Part shown: positions 16,101 to 28,607 of the stretch, piece by piece
Position numbering within the stretch: the stretch's first letter is position 1
How the letters are laid out: each line of letters opens with the position of its first letter
Origin: Euonymus europaeus
Taxonomy: Eukaryota > Streptophyta > Magnoliopsida > Celastrales > Celastraceae
DNA: 64,000 nucleotides
NCBI GenBank assembly: GCA_963580455.1
Contig: OY756957.1
Coordinates: 1,803,001 to 1,867,000, forward strand
Direction: 5' to 3'
The notes under the pieces: generated by a model
Seen by the model: the letters and a program-made list of their open reading frames with translations, nothing else
The model's database searches: none
Told to the model about the DNA's origin: nothing
Position numbers and translations under genes: made by a program

Positions 16101-19100
16101 CTTTGATTTGGTAAACCACTAGCATTGTTACAATAATAATCCACCAAGTAATGAACTTCTTTGAAATCACACATTTTATATATTTTACAATTTTTAGGAA
16201 AGGAATCCAAAAGAATGCATACCTGCAAGGGTCCATTGTTTCAAGGTTAGTCAAAAAGGAACACTTCAAACATTGTTTACACTGCAATTTCCATAACCCT
16301 CCATCATAAATCCAAATTCTTAAGAAAATGTACTAAAACTATTTTTTACAGTTTATCAAGCTTTCGTGCTGCCATGCACATGCACAAATCTACTCGTTCT
16401 CAACACATACACATTGATTATGTTTGGTTTTTTTAAGAATTCACTGTAAGTATAAAGTATATGTAAACGAAGAGTTTTCTCAACATCTTTAGGCACTTGA
16501 AAAATGAAAACTCATTTCATAATTTTAAACAGTCCCTTTTGAGAATTTAAAATGATTAGACCATAGAAAGATTATCTTCCCATTCCAAATAATTTCAGTC
16601 CCTCAATAACCTACAAAACAAGCAAAACAATGATTCTGACCTACGCTTCCAAAATCTTTTATTTAAGCCAGGAAATACATCTGTGGAAGATAAAGATTCC
16701 CCAAATAAAGGAAATAATAGAACTTACATCTTTTGGCCACTCATAAACAAGCGAGAAAAAGTTGAAATCATGAGTTGTATCAGTCCCATCAACTATATCA
16801 CCAATTGCAGCAATATGGAGGATAAATTGTGACAGATAGGTTGTAGGCTTCGCACTTAATGGACCAAACAGTCTGTTTTCTGTATCTTTTATATGGAAAC
16901 CAACAGGCTGAGCACTATTTTCTCCGGCTGTTGAACTTAAGGGTATCTGCTTAACAGCTTTTAACCCCAGGCCAAGAACAACATCCTTTTCATAATCAGA
17001 CAAAAATTTACGTTCAGAATATGGACCATCTCCTTTAGTAACACTTAGCTCCATTTCCTCATCAGCAATAGCTCTTGCAAGATTATGAAGCTTGCCTAAC
17101 AATTCATGAGAAAAAGATGAATGAGAACCAAGGAACATATCTACAGCAGTATGATAATAAATTTCCTTCTTCAAAGAAGCAAGAAAATGTACCACTCAAA
17201 AATTGCCGCTTGCCCCCGTGAGCATCTTCGATCATCCGATGTAGAAGAGCAAGAGTACGTTCTCTTTGGCCCAGGCGTTGAGATTCCTTTGATGAAGAAA
17301 TAAAATTATTGTCGGCCAGAATAGCCGGAAGAGCAAGTGCATTATCCTGAAAGAATAAAACATGCAGAACTCCCAATCAACATTTACTAAGATGCTCATG
17401 GAGCACTGCATACACCATTACATCCATAATAAAAGTAAGAACCCTCATCCAGCATATGAAGATGAATCTTGCCTGGTCTAAAAACTCATGCAGACGCTTG
17501 AGAACACGACGTGAAACAGAAATGATTCCAACTTCATGGATCTGATCCCAGTAAGTAGACCCTTCTTTTGGAGAACCTCCTGGATATATCTCAGATAACA
17601 TAACTTGAGCCTGCAAACAATACCACATAATGGTAATGGAATGATATTTTAACCGTTTAACGAAGAGTAAAAGCCCAAAACCCACACACAGACGAAGAAA
17701 GAAAATGGGGGAGGAGCAGCAAAAGTAACAGAAATACTAGATGTCCAAGAGAAACGACAAATGAAATTCTTTTGTTGAAACCAAAAACAACACAAACTCC
17801 AAATCCACAGATCAGTCACCCTTACCTGGTCTAGAAGTTGTTGAGACATTTTAGCAGACCTTGCAGAAGTTGCAGCAACATCAATACAAAGAAGAATCTG
17901 GGGAGAAATAGGCAGATGTCAGCCTAAAGCAACTTACCACATATTGAGCATTCCCTTTTAGCTTAGTGACAAAGGAAGAAGATAAAAAGCACATAATAAG
18001 CACTTACTGCACCCAAAGGACCTAGCTGGGAGCGTAAAGAGGAGAAGTCTAGATCACGCACCGCTGCAGTTCCATCAGCAGCACGAGACACCGCATCTTC
18101 CACCTGGTAGAGAAGCAATACCCTTAGATAAGAAAGGCTTTATAATATTAATACACACCATTTTACAAAGACGAGTCCATCCATGACAGCAAGGCAATAG
18201 AAAAGTTGGGAAAAGAAAAAAGAAACCTTCGAAACCCAACAAAAGAAAATTATAGGATGACAAATCAGGATCATACAGATGCTTTACTGAAGGCACTATC
18301 TACCCATTCAGCCAATGCAAGAGTAGCTCTATCTTCAGCAGATAATGAAAATCGATGGACTGCCTCCTCTCCAATGTCATATTTTGCCCGCTGCATGCAA
18401 CTGCAGAGAAATACAAAGTTAAGATACACCAAATTTATTGAATTTGACGACCATATATATGTTTCATCAAAAACGACAAAAGAGACTAGAAGGTGCCTGC
18501 AAGAACATTAGCTTATATATTCTCTCCTAAATTCATTAAATCCATCATCGTCTTTCTGCATTATGATATACAGAATAAACAAAATAATAAACCTACAGGT
18601 TGAGTAGCTTTGATGGGGCAGCTCGTAATACAGTCAACGCCTCCTTCCATCTCCACTGGCGTTCTGATAATGGAAGAAGACACTGCAAAATTGACAACCG
18701 CCATTTCCAATCTTCCAGAAAATGTTTGGCAGTTGAGATTCTCCACTCTAATGCCTGTCTTCCACTGATACTTATATCAACATCAGATGAACAATCCTGC
18801 TCAACAATGCTTGGAGGAAGATTTCGATGCAATATATCAAGTAGCAATTCTGTGAATGATATAACCATCTTGTTTCCCCCTTCACATGTTGTGAGATCGC
18901 TATGTTCCCAAGCACATGTAGAGGATGATTCGGAAGAGCTCCTTGGTGAGGCACAATGCGTCAAATTGAGAGAGATATCATCCATATGTAAAAGTGAAAT
19001 TATAACATTCACCATCATTATCTGAATCACGAGTGCAGACAATATTAATTGAATAATTTTTTTTTAATGGAAAAAAAAATATTCAAGTGCCAAGGGGGTG

Positions 19101-22100
19101 TTATTAATTGAATAATAAAACAGATCACAGGAAAGAAGTAAACAAAATTTTAAGTTATTTGGGTCAATACTTATAAATTAACAGAAATGGGTTCAAGATA
19201 TGTAATTTCCTGTATACTTTAGCTTTACCTATTTCTATCTTTTAATGAAAGTGTTAGCAATGGAGAATTTGAAAGGAATGCCATGTATATCCCATTAAAG
19301 AGCATCCAACTTCTAGCATTAATGTGATTATAAATGAAAAACAGCTAAAAAAACATAAACAAATGACCTTGCGTGGAAGGTTGGTGATGGCCTCCAAATG
19401 ATTCCTTAAGTCCTTTAAATGGCATAAAGCCACTCGGTTATGACTCTCTCTTTCATTGGTAATACTCCTTTCCATCTCTGCTAGTGCAAGAACAGTCGAT
19501 TCCAAAGCATAACGCATACGCATAAGTTCAATATCTTGCATCCTAATTTAAGGTTACAGGGAAATAAAATGAATCAGTAAAATGGTGATAAACATGAACC
19601 CAACAATAAACATCATACTGTAACAAGATCTATGTTATAAAGGAACCAAAGACTGTGAAAATCTGACCGCGGAACAAGATTGTTATCTTTTTTGTGACAC
19701 AAGTTAGTTTTTGCTACCAAATAGTTCCCACAAGCTTTGATATATTTACTATTTAGAGATGTGTTGTAACACTGAGAAGATGCAATAAGCTAATCAACAA
19801 TATTTCTGGCCTTCTGGGCCAATGCATAGTAACATTCCTCAATCAGGCTTACAATAATACTTCATCCGTCTCATAAAGATGGTCTTACTTCCTTTTTCAG
19901 ACAGATTAAGAAAATATAATTAATGCAATGAGAAAATTAAATTTTACTTGTATACTTCCTAATATGCCCTTAATTAATGATTTTTTTTTTTAACCCAAAT
20001 AGTCATAGAAAGATGGAAAGCTTTGTAAGATAACGAAGCACATTAAAGAAAGTCTTTTAGAAATTTAATTAATTAACGACATTCTAAAAAGTGAAACTAG
20101 AATATAATTTGGGACAGATAAATATAGAAAGTGGGACTATCTTTACGGGACGAAGGGAGTATGTTGCATGCAAACAAAAATATACTATGTCCTTTAGTTG
20201 GATGGACACTGATCATAGATCCGACAGAAACTCGTATCAGCCATCATAAGAAAATTCCAAATTCAGTGTTATATATTAGAAATCCTAGATACCAACAAAA
20301 CAAAAGTTGTAAATGAAGTTTTTTTTGTTCTTTCTCAATGATATGTACAACAAAAATCCTAATTCAATCTAGCAACCAAGAACAACATCCCTGCACCGGC
20401 AGCCTGCCAGCAGTACCAACCAATAACAAAAACTCAACCCCATTGATGTACAAAAAATAATAAGGCAAGCCTGCCATGATTTTTTTAAACATCCACGGAT
20501 CATAAGTGCACTTGCCAATTCATGCTAACTAGACATCCAGTCACACAACCAAGAACCAGTAGGTTAGAAAACTACCCAATAAAGCAGTGACGTGGAACTA
20601 AGGAGTCCCGCCCCTACAAAGGTGCAACAGTAAAATAGGTAATCCAAGGGCCACAACTATTTTCAACTTCCCATATTGCTTCCCTTTTCTCACTCTCAAC
20701 CTTTGGATCGCCTATTTCACCATTGCATCATTGAAGGGGACCTTGACTCCAGAACTAAATTTACATACCTCTTCCATGCTGCTATATTAGAAGAAATTGG
20801 CTGCATGCTGATTAGTTCAATAGCATCGTGAAATTTTATGCTTGGAACAACATCAAATAAGACCTACAGAAATTTGTCAGTCAACAGTGCATACCCAATT
20901 CAGGATAAGGGTCAAAGCATCACAAAAGAGATGGAAACAGAAGCCACAGCCAACGGTACCCAATTCCATGACAACAGGTAATGGAATGACAGGTCAACAA
21001 AGAAGCATGCACAACAAGAGGGGTATTAGGTATATAGATATAGAGAGAGGAATTCTCTTATGAGGTCCACCTTTTGGGATCACTTTTAGGGTTCAAATTA
21101 TTAAATTAAAAATTTTATATTTGTAGTCTGATCGATTTTACAAATCCAACGGTATTTTTTTGTTCGAAACAAAAATCAAACGTAACATGACAAAGACTTG
21201 ACAATTTTAAACAGTTGGTTATAAACTCAAAAAAATTTGATGTTCCAATCATGATTAATTTTATTTTTGTTTCAAACAAAAGATATTGTTGGATTCGTAA
21301 AACTGATTAAAATACAAATATAAATTTTTCCAAATTCTTTTAAAAAAATTAAACCCCGAAATTTAGGACCTCATAGGAGAATTCCACTATGTGTGTGTGT
21401 GTGCGTCTCTATATAAATTTAAAAATCATATAGAGCGTGTAGACTATTAACATCTCTTCAATAGTTCCACCTTTACTTCACTAATGCAGAGATTCTATTT
21501 TAATTCTTGAATAGTTTCTTCAGAGATACGTAAGCTCTATGTCATAAGGTGAAAACATCTGGCATTCAGGGTACGAGCTCATGACAGAAAGTTGAGTTGA
21601 TGCAGCGTTCTCTTTGACAAGTTGATGATACCACAAATCATTTACCATCCTCTAATTTTGCAATCTTTCTTAAGGGAAGAAATATTGAACAAAGAAACCA
21701 TGTGGAAGAGCCCAAATCAAACTACACAAAAGAGATTCCTTACGGGTAACTTACTAAGTGGATGGAGCATAAATGTCAAACTTTAAAACCTCACCATTAA
21801 TGGCAGTAATTTAGGCAAACATCCCTAAATTAGTGGCATTAACACTCACATCATCAAGACTATGCTGAATCAATAGTTTATCTATCATCAAGACTAAAGG
21901 TAAACAACACCCGTACACAAGGCTCCCGCAGTGAGTGGTGTAGGGAACAAGTAAGATGTACCCAGACCTTACCCCGCATAATATGTGAAGAGGTTGTCCT
22001 GTGACCTATAGGTTACACCCTTGCAACTCTATCACTGGGTCACATGTCCGCTTGTGCATTTGCAACTGAAATAGTAGAAGAGCCCACCATTGAATGCATT

Positions 22101-25100
22101 TGCAAATTATAACACTCACATTTCAATTATCTTCAACTTTTATAAATATGCTACAAGTGATTTCCATCCTAATGCTCGCTAATTTATTTTTCTTGCAATT
22201 TTAAAAATTTTCTTAAATGATAGGACAAATTTATCAAATTTCGATGCACAAATACATCACCTACTCCTTAAATACACCTTTCACCCTTCTGATTCCCAAA
22301 ATGATGTTATTAACAACCAACAAGTGTTAATTCAATTTAGGATCCCTTTCAGACAATTTAAGAAAGACTCTCTTCGCGAGTGGTATTTCTTCAAATCCCT
22401 CTGCATACTTTCAGTCTTTTGCACATCATGCTAAGCATGCAAATTGGTGAAGATGGTCAAAGTCAATACCAGAGAGTATTCTGGTTCATTTCTGCACAAA
22501 ATATTGCCCAGTTGGTAATACCAGAGCAATATGACAATATGGCAATATGGAAGTCATGACTTGGTACCTAGTTTTCCACTAAATGAAATGTGAAACTCTT
22601 GTTACTATAGTAGCCACAATGAATGTAACTCCATTGGCATTCAGTTTCAGAAAACAAACAAATAGAAATAGATGATTCATGAGAAATGAAATAGTTTTAG
22701 CGATAATGCAGGTATTGAAAGTACATACAACTGTGCACAGAACAGTAGTATAGAGTACACAACGAATCTTACCCGAAGGGGGCCTTGCACAGAAAGTCTT
22801 TCCAGGACAAAATTTTCAACAAAAGGATCTAATTGAGCATCTTCACTTCCAAGCACTATTTGTTTGCCGCCAGATAAGAGCAAAGAGGATTTAAAATTCC
22901 ATGATCGACCAGAGTTGACACATGCAACAAAAGTGGCAATATCAAGCTGATAGCACAATGAATCGCACAGATGTTCCACGCAAGATATCTGTCAAAATCA
23001 CCATAAAGAAAAAGAGGCACTCATGTTTCTCTGCTGATTCCACAGACTGCAAAACTACAAAATAGTATAAAGTATTAGACTGCATCAGTTCATAAAGACA
23101 AATTCTACCTCATCTGACTGATTACTGTATAGGGCTGATTCTTCCAGACGATACACTTGTGACTTGCTAGTCCACAGCAGTTGCATTAATTTCCTTCGAG
23201 CATTTGTCTTACCGGACAATAGATCCCAACCCATGGCCGCTACCAAGGGACTAAGTCGGGGAAACAAAGCAATAATCTGCCAGATTATTGGACAAACAAA
23301 GATTCTGAATGTAATACTTACAACAATTGAACAATGACAACAACAATAAAAAAAAACACAATTTCATTGCAAAAATAGTAAAAGCCATCATCTCCATGCT
23401 TGCATCTTAAATTTAAATATATAACTGAGCACATACATGGCTAGCCTCTTGAAGATGCTCCCTCTCAACAGCTGCAAGGGCCGTATCCATGACACACTCA
23501 AGTATATGAAGACCAGAAACCCGAGAATAATGGTACATGTCGGTCATGCAATAATTGATAGCTGCATTCAACGATGAAGATTTTTCATTTGAATCTGCAT
23601 CAAGTTTCATTTCTCCAAGACAACACTGCAGACGGTGAAGAGGAGGTGGAGTTTGGTTATTATTAAGAGCTCGATAGGTCTCGATCTCTTCACGGAGCAA
23701 ATCATCCTGAATCACCTGCAAACCACTTGTAAGGTCAATATCATGCATCAAGCATTGGCTATGTCTAAATTTTATAAAATCATACAAGTATATGATAATG
23801 TCCAAGGCATTTAATATGTAGTCAATAATCTTTAAAATAAAAGAAATCTCTACAGAAATCTCCTTTTGGGAAATATAAAAAACAACAATTTTACAATCAG
23901 AACATTTATAACAAGAGTGCACTACATACAAATCAACCGGATGCATTGGGCTTACCATACCCTAAAATGCCAAACCACTTGAATAAACATCATTGCTGAA
24001 CAATTCTACAATCAGATTCTTTACAACCAGAATAAATGAGTGGCAACAACCTGAATCATTTCAACAAGATTTCTGCAACTAGATGAAAGAGCCTCTCCAT
24101 AAATCCGCATCATTTTTTCTCGCATGCCAGTCCAGTTGTCTCCAAATCTCTCTCTTCTTGATAAAACCCTCTTAAGGAGATCATGCAAAACAGTTCTACA
24201 AAAAAACCAGGAAATATTTCTCTTCCAGCTGTAAATATGCACCACTCGAAATCCACAACAAAATGTATGGTTGCAAGCAACTAAAAAAATGCAAGTGCGA
24301 CCGATATCTTATACACACTTTGTATAATGTATAGAAGAGGGTAAACAGGATGTAATTGTTAAACAGCTTTCTCGCCCCAATCCGTGAAACCCCAAACAAA
24401 AAAGAGAAAAAGGCAAGGGATCCTTTATAAGTTGACAACGATATAAATCATGTCAAAACACAGTAACTCTTAAATCCCTACAGCCTCACAAAATGATGAC
24501 AGCGATATTTACTAAAGTCACGTGATGCAAGACAGACGCTACAGCTTAATACTCCACCAAGAGCTTCAGAACTGAAGAAGCTAACACAGAATAAAAGATA
24601 GCATCCAGCCAAAGGCTTGTGGAAGAAGGCCATTTGACTATTAACACACAAGCAATGTTACACTCAGATTGTTTCTCATTAAATATTGTCTATTATTCAA
24701 ATTACGATGGAACACTTCACCAATTCCAGAGATCATGTTCATCAAAAGCATTCATTTTCACAACAAAAGCTATGGGGAAGAAAGAAAGCAAAGTTGATTT
24801 TTAATAACATGTTTTCTCTAGAATTTTCATAAGAGGGTCAAGGTGATCCAGACAATTAAAAAATAATGAGACAGAAACTTGCATCTAAAATGCAATCAAC
24901 CAACTCGTTTTTAACCCTATCCCTCAAAGCAATCAAACAGGAACAAAGTATTTTCCACTCAAAAATATTGCATCCTAACTTACTGACCATTGTATGCATT
25001 TTTCAAACTAATTCTCTGTCATAACGGAATGAATACCCTATATTAAACAAGCATTTTTAGGATATTTGAAAGCAAAAGTCAGTTCTCCAATTCCACGTAA

Positions 25101-26211
25101 AGAACCTAGTGAGATAACTATACCAAGTTGCTAAACACCTAACCAGTGCATTAAATGTGTCAGAATAACAGGCAAGATATCCAATATTATTCATTAACTT
25201 CTAACATAGCACTCATGTCCACAATAAAGCTATCAAGGGAAAAAAAAGTAGACAGACATACCGATACTCAACCTCCTCCACCCCACAACCAAGGTGAAGA
25301 AACCGAATTTGACGCATCCCCCCTTCCTCATCTCCCTCATTCACAAGGTCTTTCATAGCATCTAAATGTGATAACTGGATGGTCTTTTGCATCAAACCAA
25401 GGACCTTCACATCTTCCTCCAAGGATAAACCTGCCCCTGCCTTCTCATCCTTCTGCACAGTAATAGCAAAACCCGAATCAGTCCCCTCCCAGCCCTTCAG
25501 TTGACTCCGTATATTTGCACTCAAAACATCAAAAACGTCTGCATATTCCAAAACCACCCTCTTCAAACAAGCTAAATCCCCTTCCTCAGTAGATACAGGT
25601 CCAGAAACCGCCCCCCTATCAGACCCAAGATCACCATAATGACCACGGACACCAACAACATCTACTGCTACATCTGGCTTCAATCTCCTAACTCCCAACT
25701 CCAACAAAGAATCTAAAACACGCATGCAATTGCCCAAGTCACAATTCATATCCTGAGGCTCCTCCTTACTGTCCAGTAACTCTGATTTTGTTTCAAATTC
25801 CTCACTCTCACCTGATCCCTCCTCTTCCTTCCCTCTATCGAGGCTATCTAGGACAACAGTCCTTTTTATACTCTCAGACATGCGATCAATCAACATCTGC
25901 ACAATCAATAAGAACTCCACGCGCAAGCGCAGCATATCAGGGTCAAAGCTCCATGTCAATGACGTGGCGTTGTTGAATTGCAGTAGCTCAAGAGTTGACA
26001 AATAAGTGAAGAGCGACGGAGAGGGGCAGGAAGGAGACCATAGGATGTTCTCAAAGCGGCCCGCCTGAGCAACGATCGTCTGAAGAATCTCGAGGGCAAG
26101 TTCGGGGTTCCGCCCCCGAAGCGCAATAAGAATCGCTCGGAGCGGCTCGTATTGGGCGAGGTAGAGGTGGTTCGCCGCGAGGCGCGAGAGTAACTCGGTC
26201 TCTTTGTCCAT
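1103..26211 (-). CDS. ZFYVE26/spastizin-like protein (plant SPG15 homologue), 2,542 aa, 36 exons
   Basis: Exons 5' to 3': 26211-25262, 24195-24051, 23715-23437, 23276-23109, 22988-22773, 20863-20769, 19542-19368, 19021-18597, 18400-18277, 18103-18008, 17897-17826, 17610-17473, 17346-17193, 17095-16728, 15859-15396, 15277-14936, 14561-14337, 13217-13127, 12987-12910, 12760-12470, 12369-12172, 11964-11476, 10972-10811, 10447-10118, 10029-9947, 9715-9611, 8375-8147, 7766-7404, 7146-7045, 6326-6195, 5371-5283, 4457-4375, 4280-4165, 3728-3643, 3230-3131, 1168-1103. They total 7,629 nt, all in phase. The start [18 protein letters not shown] is preferred over an in-frame codon 17 codons upstream because it resembles plant homologues. 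The C-terminal third matches ZFYVE26: [32 protein letters not shown], and the end [15 protein letters not shown]. In animals ZFYVE26 works with spatacsin and AP-5 in endolysosomal sorting; the plant role is inferred. No FYVE zinc finger is visible. Intron 12 has a GC donor. The family name comes from remembered homology, so exon edges are surer than function. Confidence 0.87.
2951..3062 (+). repeat. tRNA-derived SINE-like fragment in an intron
   Basis: The stretch has a box A-like TTGGCCTAATGG and, about 40 nt later, a box B-like AGGTTCAATTC, followed by an A-rich tail of AAT/AAATAA repeats. This is the layout of a plant tRNA-derived SINE head plus tail. It lies in the last intron of the ZFYVE26-like gene, opposite to the gene. 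No target-site duplication was pinned down. Confidence 0.45.
19860..20159. mobile_element. Stowaway-like (Tc1/mariner) MITE
   Basis: This is a 300-bp element with terminal inverted repeats. The left end CTTCATCCGTCTCATAAAGA pairs with the right end, whose reverse complement begins CTCCCTTCGTCCCGTAAAGA. It is flanked on both sides by TA (19,858-19,859 and 20,160-20,161), the Stowaway target duplication. The CTCCCTCCGTCCC-type terminus is characteristic of the family. It lies in intron 6 of the ZFYVE26-like gene and has no coding capacity. Confidence 0.85.
21050..21383. mobile_element. Fold-back MITE
   Basis: The ends are inverted copies: GAATTCTCTTATGAGGTCC at 21,050-21,068 and its near-exact reverse complement at 21,365-21,383. 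The interior is also self-complementary: the block near 21,125-21,180 (ACAAATCCAACGG, GTTCGAAACAAAAATC) pairs with the block near 21,255-21,315, so the whole 334 bp can fold into one long hairpin. It is non-coding, lies in intron 5 of the ZFYVE26-like gene, and is followed by a short GT repeat. The superfamily is not assigned. Confidence 0.75.
21908..22055 (-). mobile_element. Au-SINE-like retroposon fragment
   Basis: On the plus strand the block reads ACAAGGCTCCCGCAGTGAG, then AGATGTACCCAGACCTTACC, then a GAAGAGGTTGT and a GACCTATAGGTTAC segment. This order is the reverse complement of the Au SINE family known from many angiosperms (tRNA-like head, then a body ending near a GGGAGC motif). 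It lies in intron 5 of the host gene. It is diverged and possibly truncated; the assignment rests on remembered consensus features. Confidence 0.65.
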
Positions 26212-26590
26212 AATCAGATATTGTGAATTTGATTGCGAATATTCATTATTCCTTAAATTCACACAAGATACAGAATAAAAAAGCGTTAGCTAACGAAGAG
26301 AGAATGCTAGGGTTTGCATCCGAAGAACACGAAGGTGAATGAAAATGAAAAGAACAACTTTAATCATGGCCTGTGAGTTGTCGATAAGCTAAGATGAGTG
26401 TTTGGCTCCCGATAAAGTGGTAGCGAGGAAGAAAAAAAAACTTTCGCAGAGAAAATTGGACAGGGATCAGCGATCAAGCACCGCTCAGAAAAATAGAAAA
26501 AGAGCAGAACGCATTTAGTTGTATTTTACTGAGCTCCTGATATGCGTCTGGATTTTAGGAAACTTTTTTCCGCAATCCTTGTGGGGTGTG
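26212..26590 (-). promoter_or_regulatory. 5' UTR and presumed promoter of the ZFYVE26-like gene
   Basis: This is the sequence immediately upstream of the chosen start codon. It has no coding capacity beyond a short in-frame 5' extension (to 26,262). No sharp TATA box was picked out; the role is inferred from position only. Confidence 0.4.
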
Positions 26591-26890
26591 GAATGATGTT
26601 GAGAATCCACAACGGTCAATAAGCCCCAAACAACCAACCGACTTATGTGTCTTAGACCTTTATAAATTAGACTTGGTGGCCATATTTTTTTAATTGGCAG
26701 CTATGTTTGCCCTCTCCTCAAATGCGACTCTCTCAAGGAAAGCATCAATGTTGAGAGTTTACATTGGTCCATAATGTCCAAGGTAGAACTACAATCCGAA
26801 AAACCGACTTATCAGGTGAGAGTGTCTTGAATCCTTATAAACTAAAGTTGGTGGTCATATTTTTTTCGATGTGGGATACTCATAAAATGC
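26590..26890. repeat. Two diverged direct copies of a dispersed repeat
   Basis: A block starting TGTTGAGAATCCACAACGG and ending near CTTGGTGGCCATATTTTTTT is repeated about 150 bp later with many changes (TGTTGAGAGTTTACATTGG ... TTGGTGGTCATATTTTTTTC). Both contain ACCGACTTAT and CTTTATAAA/CCTTATAAA. The TGTTGRGAATCC-type start resembles small TRIM/LTR elements, but no full element or target duplication is seen. Confidence 0.4.
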
Positions 26891-27049
26891 TTGCGACTTG
26901 TATTATTGTATAACAAGATTAGGCCAAAATTAATGCCCGTATATGACGACTCAGTCATCTGCTCAAATATTGAATTGGGCTTTATTTTGTTAGATGATCG
27001 CCCAAAATGTTGATCATGTGTGCAACTGGTGGTTGTGTTTGAAGCTGCA

Positions 27050-27475
27050 GAGTCTATCCGCTCAAGTTTGAGTGCCTCATGAATCATGGCAACCTTTTAG
27101 AAAGGGTTTCATCACGATTGGTGTTTGGGGTCGCGTACACGATTCGGTTGGTGATCTTATGGCGGCAAAAGCATCCTCCAAACCAATTGCTTTAGCTCCA
27201 ACTATGGCGAGGCTGAAGTGGCTCTCTCAACGATTTCCTATGCCTTTGATTTGAATATTCGTAATATTATATTGGAAGGAAACGGATTCCCAGATAACGG
27301 TTCAAGCTATCTAGATTGTTGATAGGAACCTAACGGAATGGGGCGCTGCTATTAAAGAAATTCATCATTGGCTTCGTGGTTTTGATTGTTGGCAAATTGC
27401 TTACGTAAGTTGCAATGGGAATGAAGTTATTCATTCTGTGGCAAAAGCTGCCTTGAAGTTGGTTGGTTCGTGATG
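27050..27475 (+). pseudogene. Degenerate RNase H-like (RVT_3) domain from a retroelement
   Basis: In shifting frames the plus strand encodes pieces typical of the plant RVT_3 RNase H domain. They are VRDSVGDLMAAKASS-like, then an LEALKWLSQ-type helix (here MARLKWLSQRF), then NIILEGN, then EIHHWLRGFDCWQIAYV, then GNEVIHSVAKAALK. At least two frame changes and several stops separate them. These domains belong to LINE-type retroelements and derived genes. It is a relic. Confidence 0.6.
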
Positions 27476-28415
27476 TTGGAGAGAGGAATACCCAGACTAT
27501 CTAAAGGATGCTATTTTGTATGATAAACTCTCATGTACGTTATAGTAGTGCTTCCTTATTTATTTATTTTGATAAAATAGTAGTGCTTTCTTATAGTGTG
27601 GTTGTACAGGCTGCTATGTTTTTTAAGTCTTTTGCTCTCGTTTTTTCATATCTTGGAGGACTATGTATCCCTTTTTATTTGTGTGGTGTTGCTTATGCTC
27701 ACCATGTGTAGGTGCTCTAGCTTTACAGGTTATCTATGAATGCCTTTCAGGGGGTCTCCCTAGTTTTCAAAAAAAATAAATGGTAGTCTGATACACAACT
27801 TTGTTCCCCCAATGTGGTAAATTAAATTAGTTAGAGGGTACAAATGTTTATGATATTATCTTTCCGAGGAAAGATATTATCCAAGCTTAAATTTGTCAGG
27901 CAATCATTCATTTTCAGGAAGGATATCCATTTAAAATTGCCAGATATGATAATAAAGGAATTATAGAAAAATATCCAGAATTATCTTCTTAAGGGAATAA
28001 ATTTTCTAGTAAGAAAATAAAGGAACTAAGGAAAATATCCTTTTTTTTTGTTTGAATAACAAAATGATCCAATTTAGATAATGCATGATATTAAATCGAA
28101 TATATATATTTATCATACATTATAATTATGGCAAGTCCTTGTGGTTTATTGCTTTACACTGTAGTAAATTCTTTATAGATTAATAAATGATTAAAAAATA
28201 TTTACTGTGATCTTTTGCTGCATGTTTGTCAAATTCTGTGAAAGAGAAAATGAATTTGATGAAAAATCCAATTCCTTTGAACATTTTGCTCGAGACAAGC
28301 GGTTTACCAAATAATACAAAATTTAACAACATTTACATGAAATATTAAATTTCAATGCACTATTGAATGTTTTTTAAGCAACATGGCAAAGCAAAATCAA
28401 CGATATTCCAAAAAT
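27476..28415. other. AT-rich spacer, nothing recognised
   Basis: Short AT-rich runs and chance open frames only. No homology, repeat ends or RNA gene were recognised before the tRNA gene. Confidence 0.5.
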
Positions 28416-28499
28416 GTCAGGATGGCCGAGTGGTCTAAGGCGCCAGACTCAAGTTCTGGTTCTCGTGAGAGAGCGTGGGTTCAAATCCCACTTCTGACA
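28416..28499 (+). tRNA. tRNA-Leu(CAA): tRNA-Leu (anticodon CAA)
   Basis: The 84-nt sequence folds as a class II tRNA. The acceptor stem pairs GTCAGGA (28,416-28,422) with TTCTGAC (28,492-28,498), with A as discriminator. Box A is TGGCCGAGTGG. The anticodon stem is CCAGA/TCTGG with the loop CTCAAGT, so the anticodon is CAA at 28,450-28,452. A long variable arm follows, and box B is GGTTCAAATCC. The T-arm is GTGGG/CCCAC. There is no intron. CAA motifs lie just upstream, as is usual for plant tRNA genes, and T-rich tracts follow. It appears intact and reads UUG leucine codons. Confidence 0.97.
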
Positions 28500-28607
28500 A
28501 CTACTTTATTAAATATTAAAACAAAAACAAAACCCAGTTCTTTATGTTTTTTATAATTTTAATATTTTTAAATATGCAATATTGAAAGAGAGAAAAAAAA
28601 ACTATAT

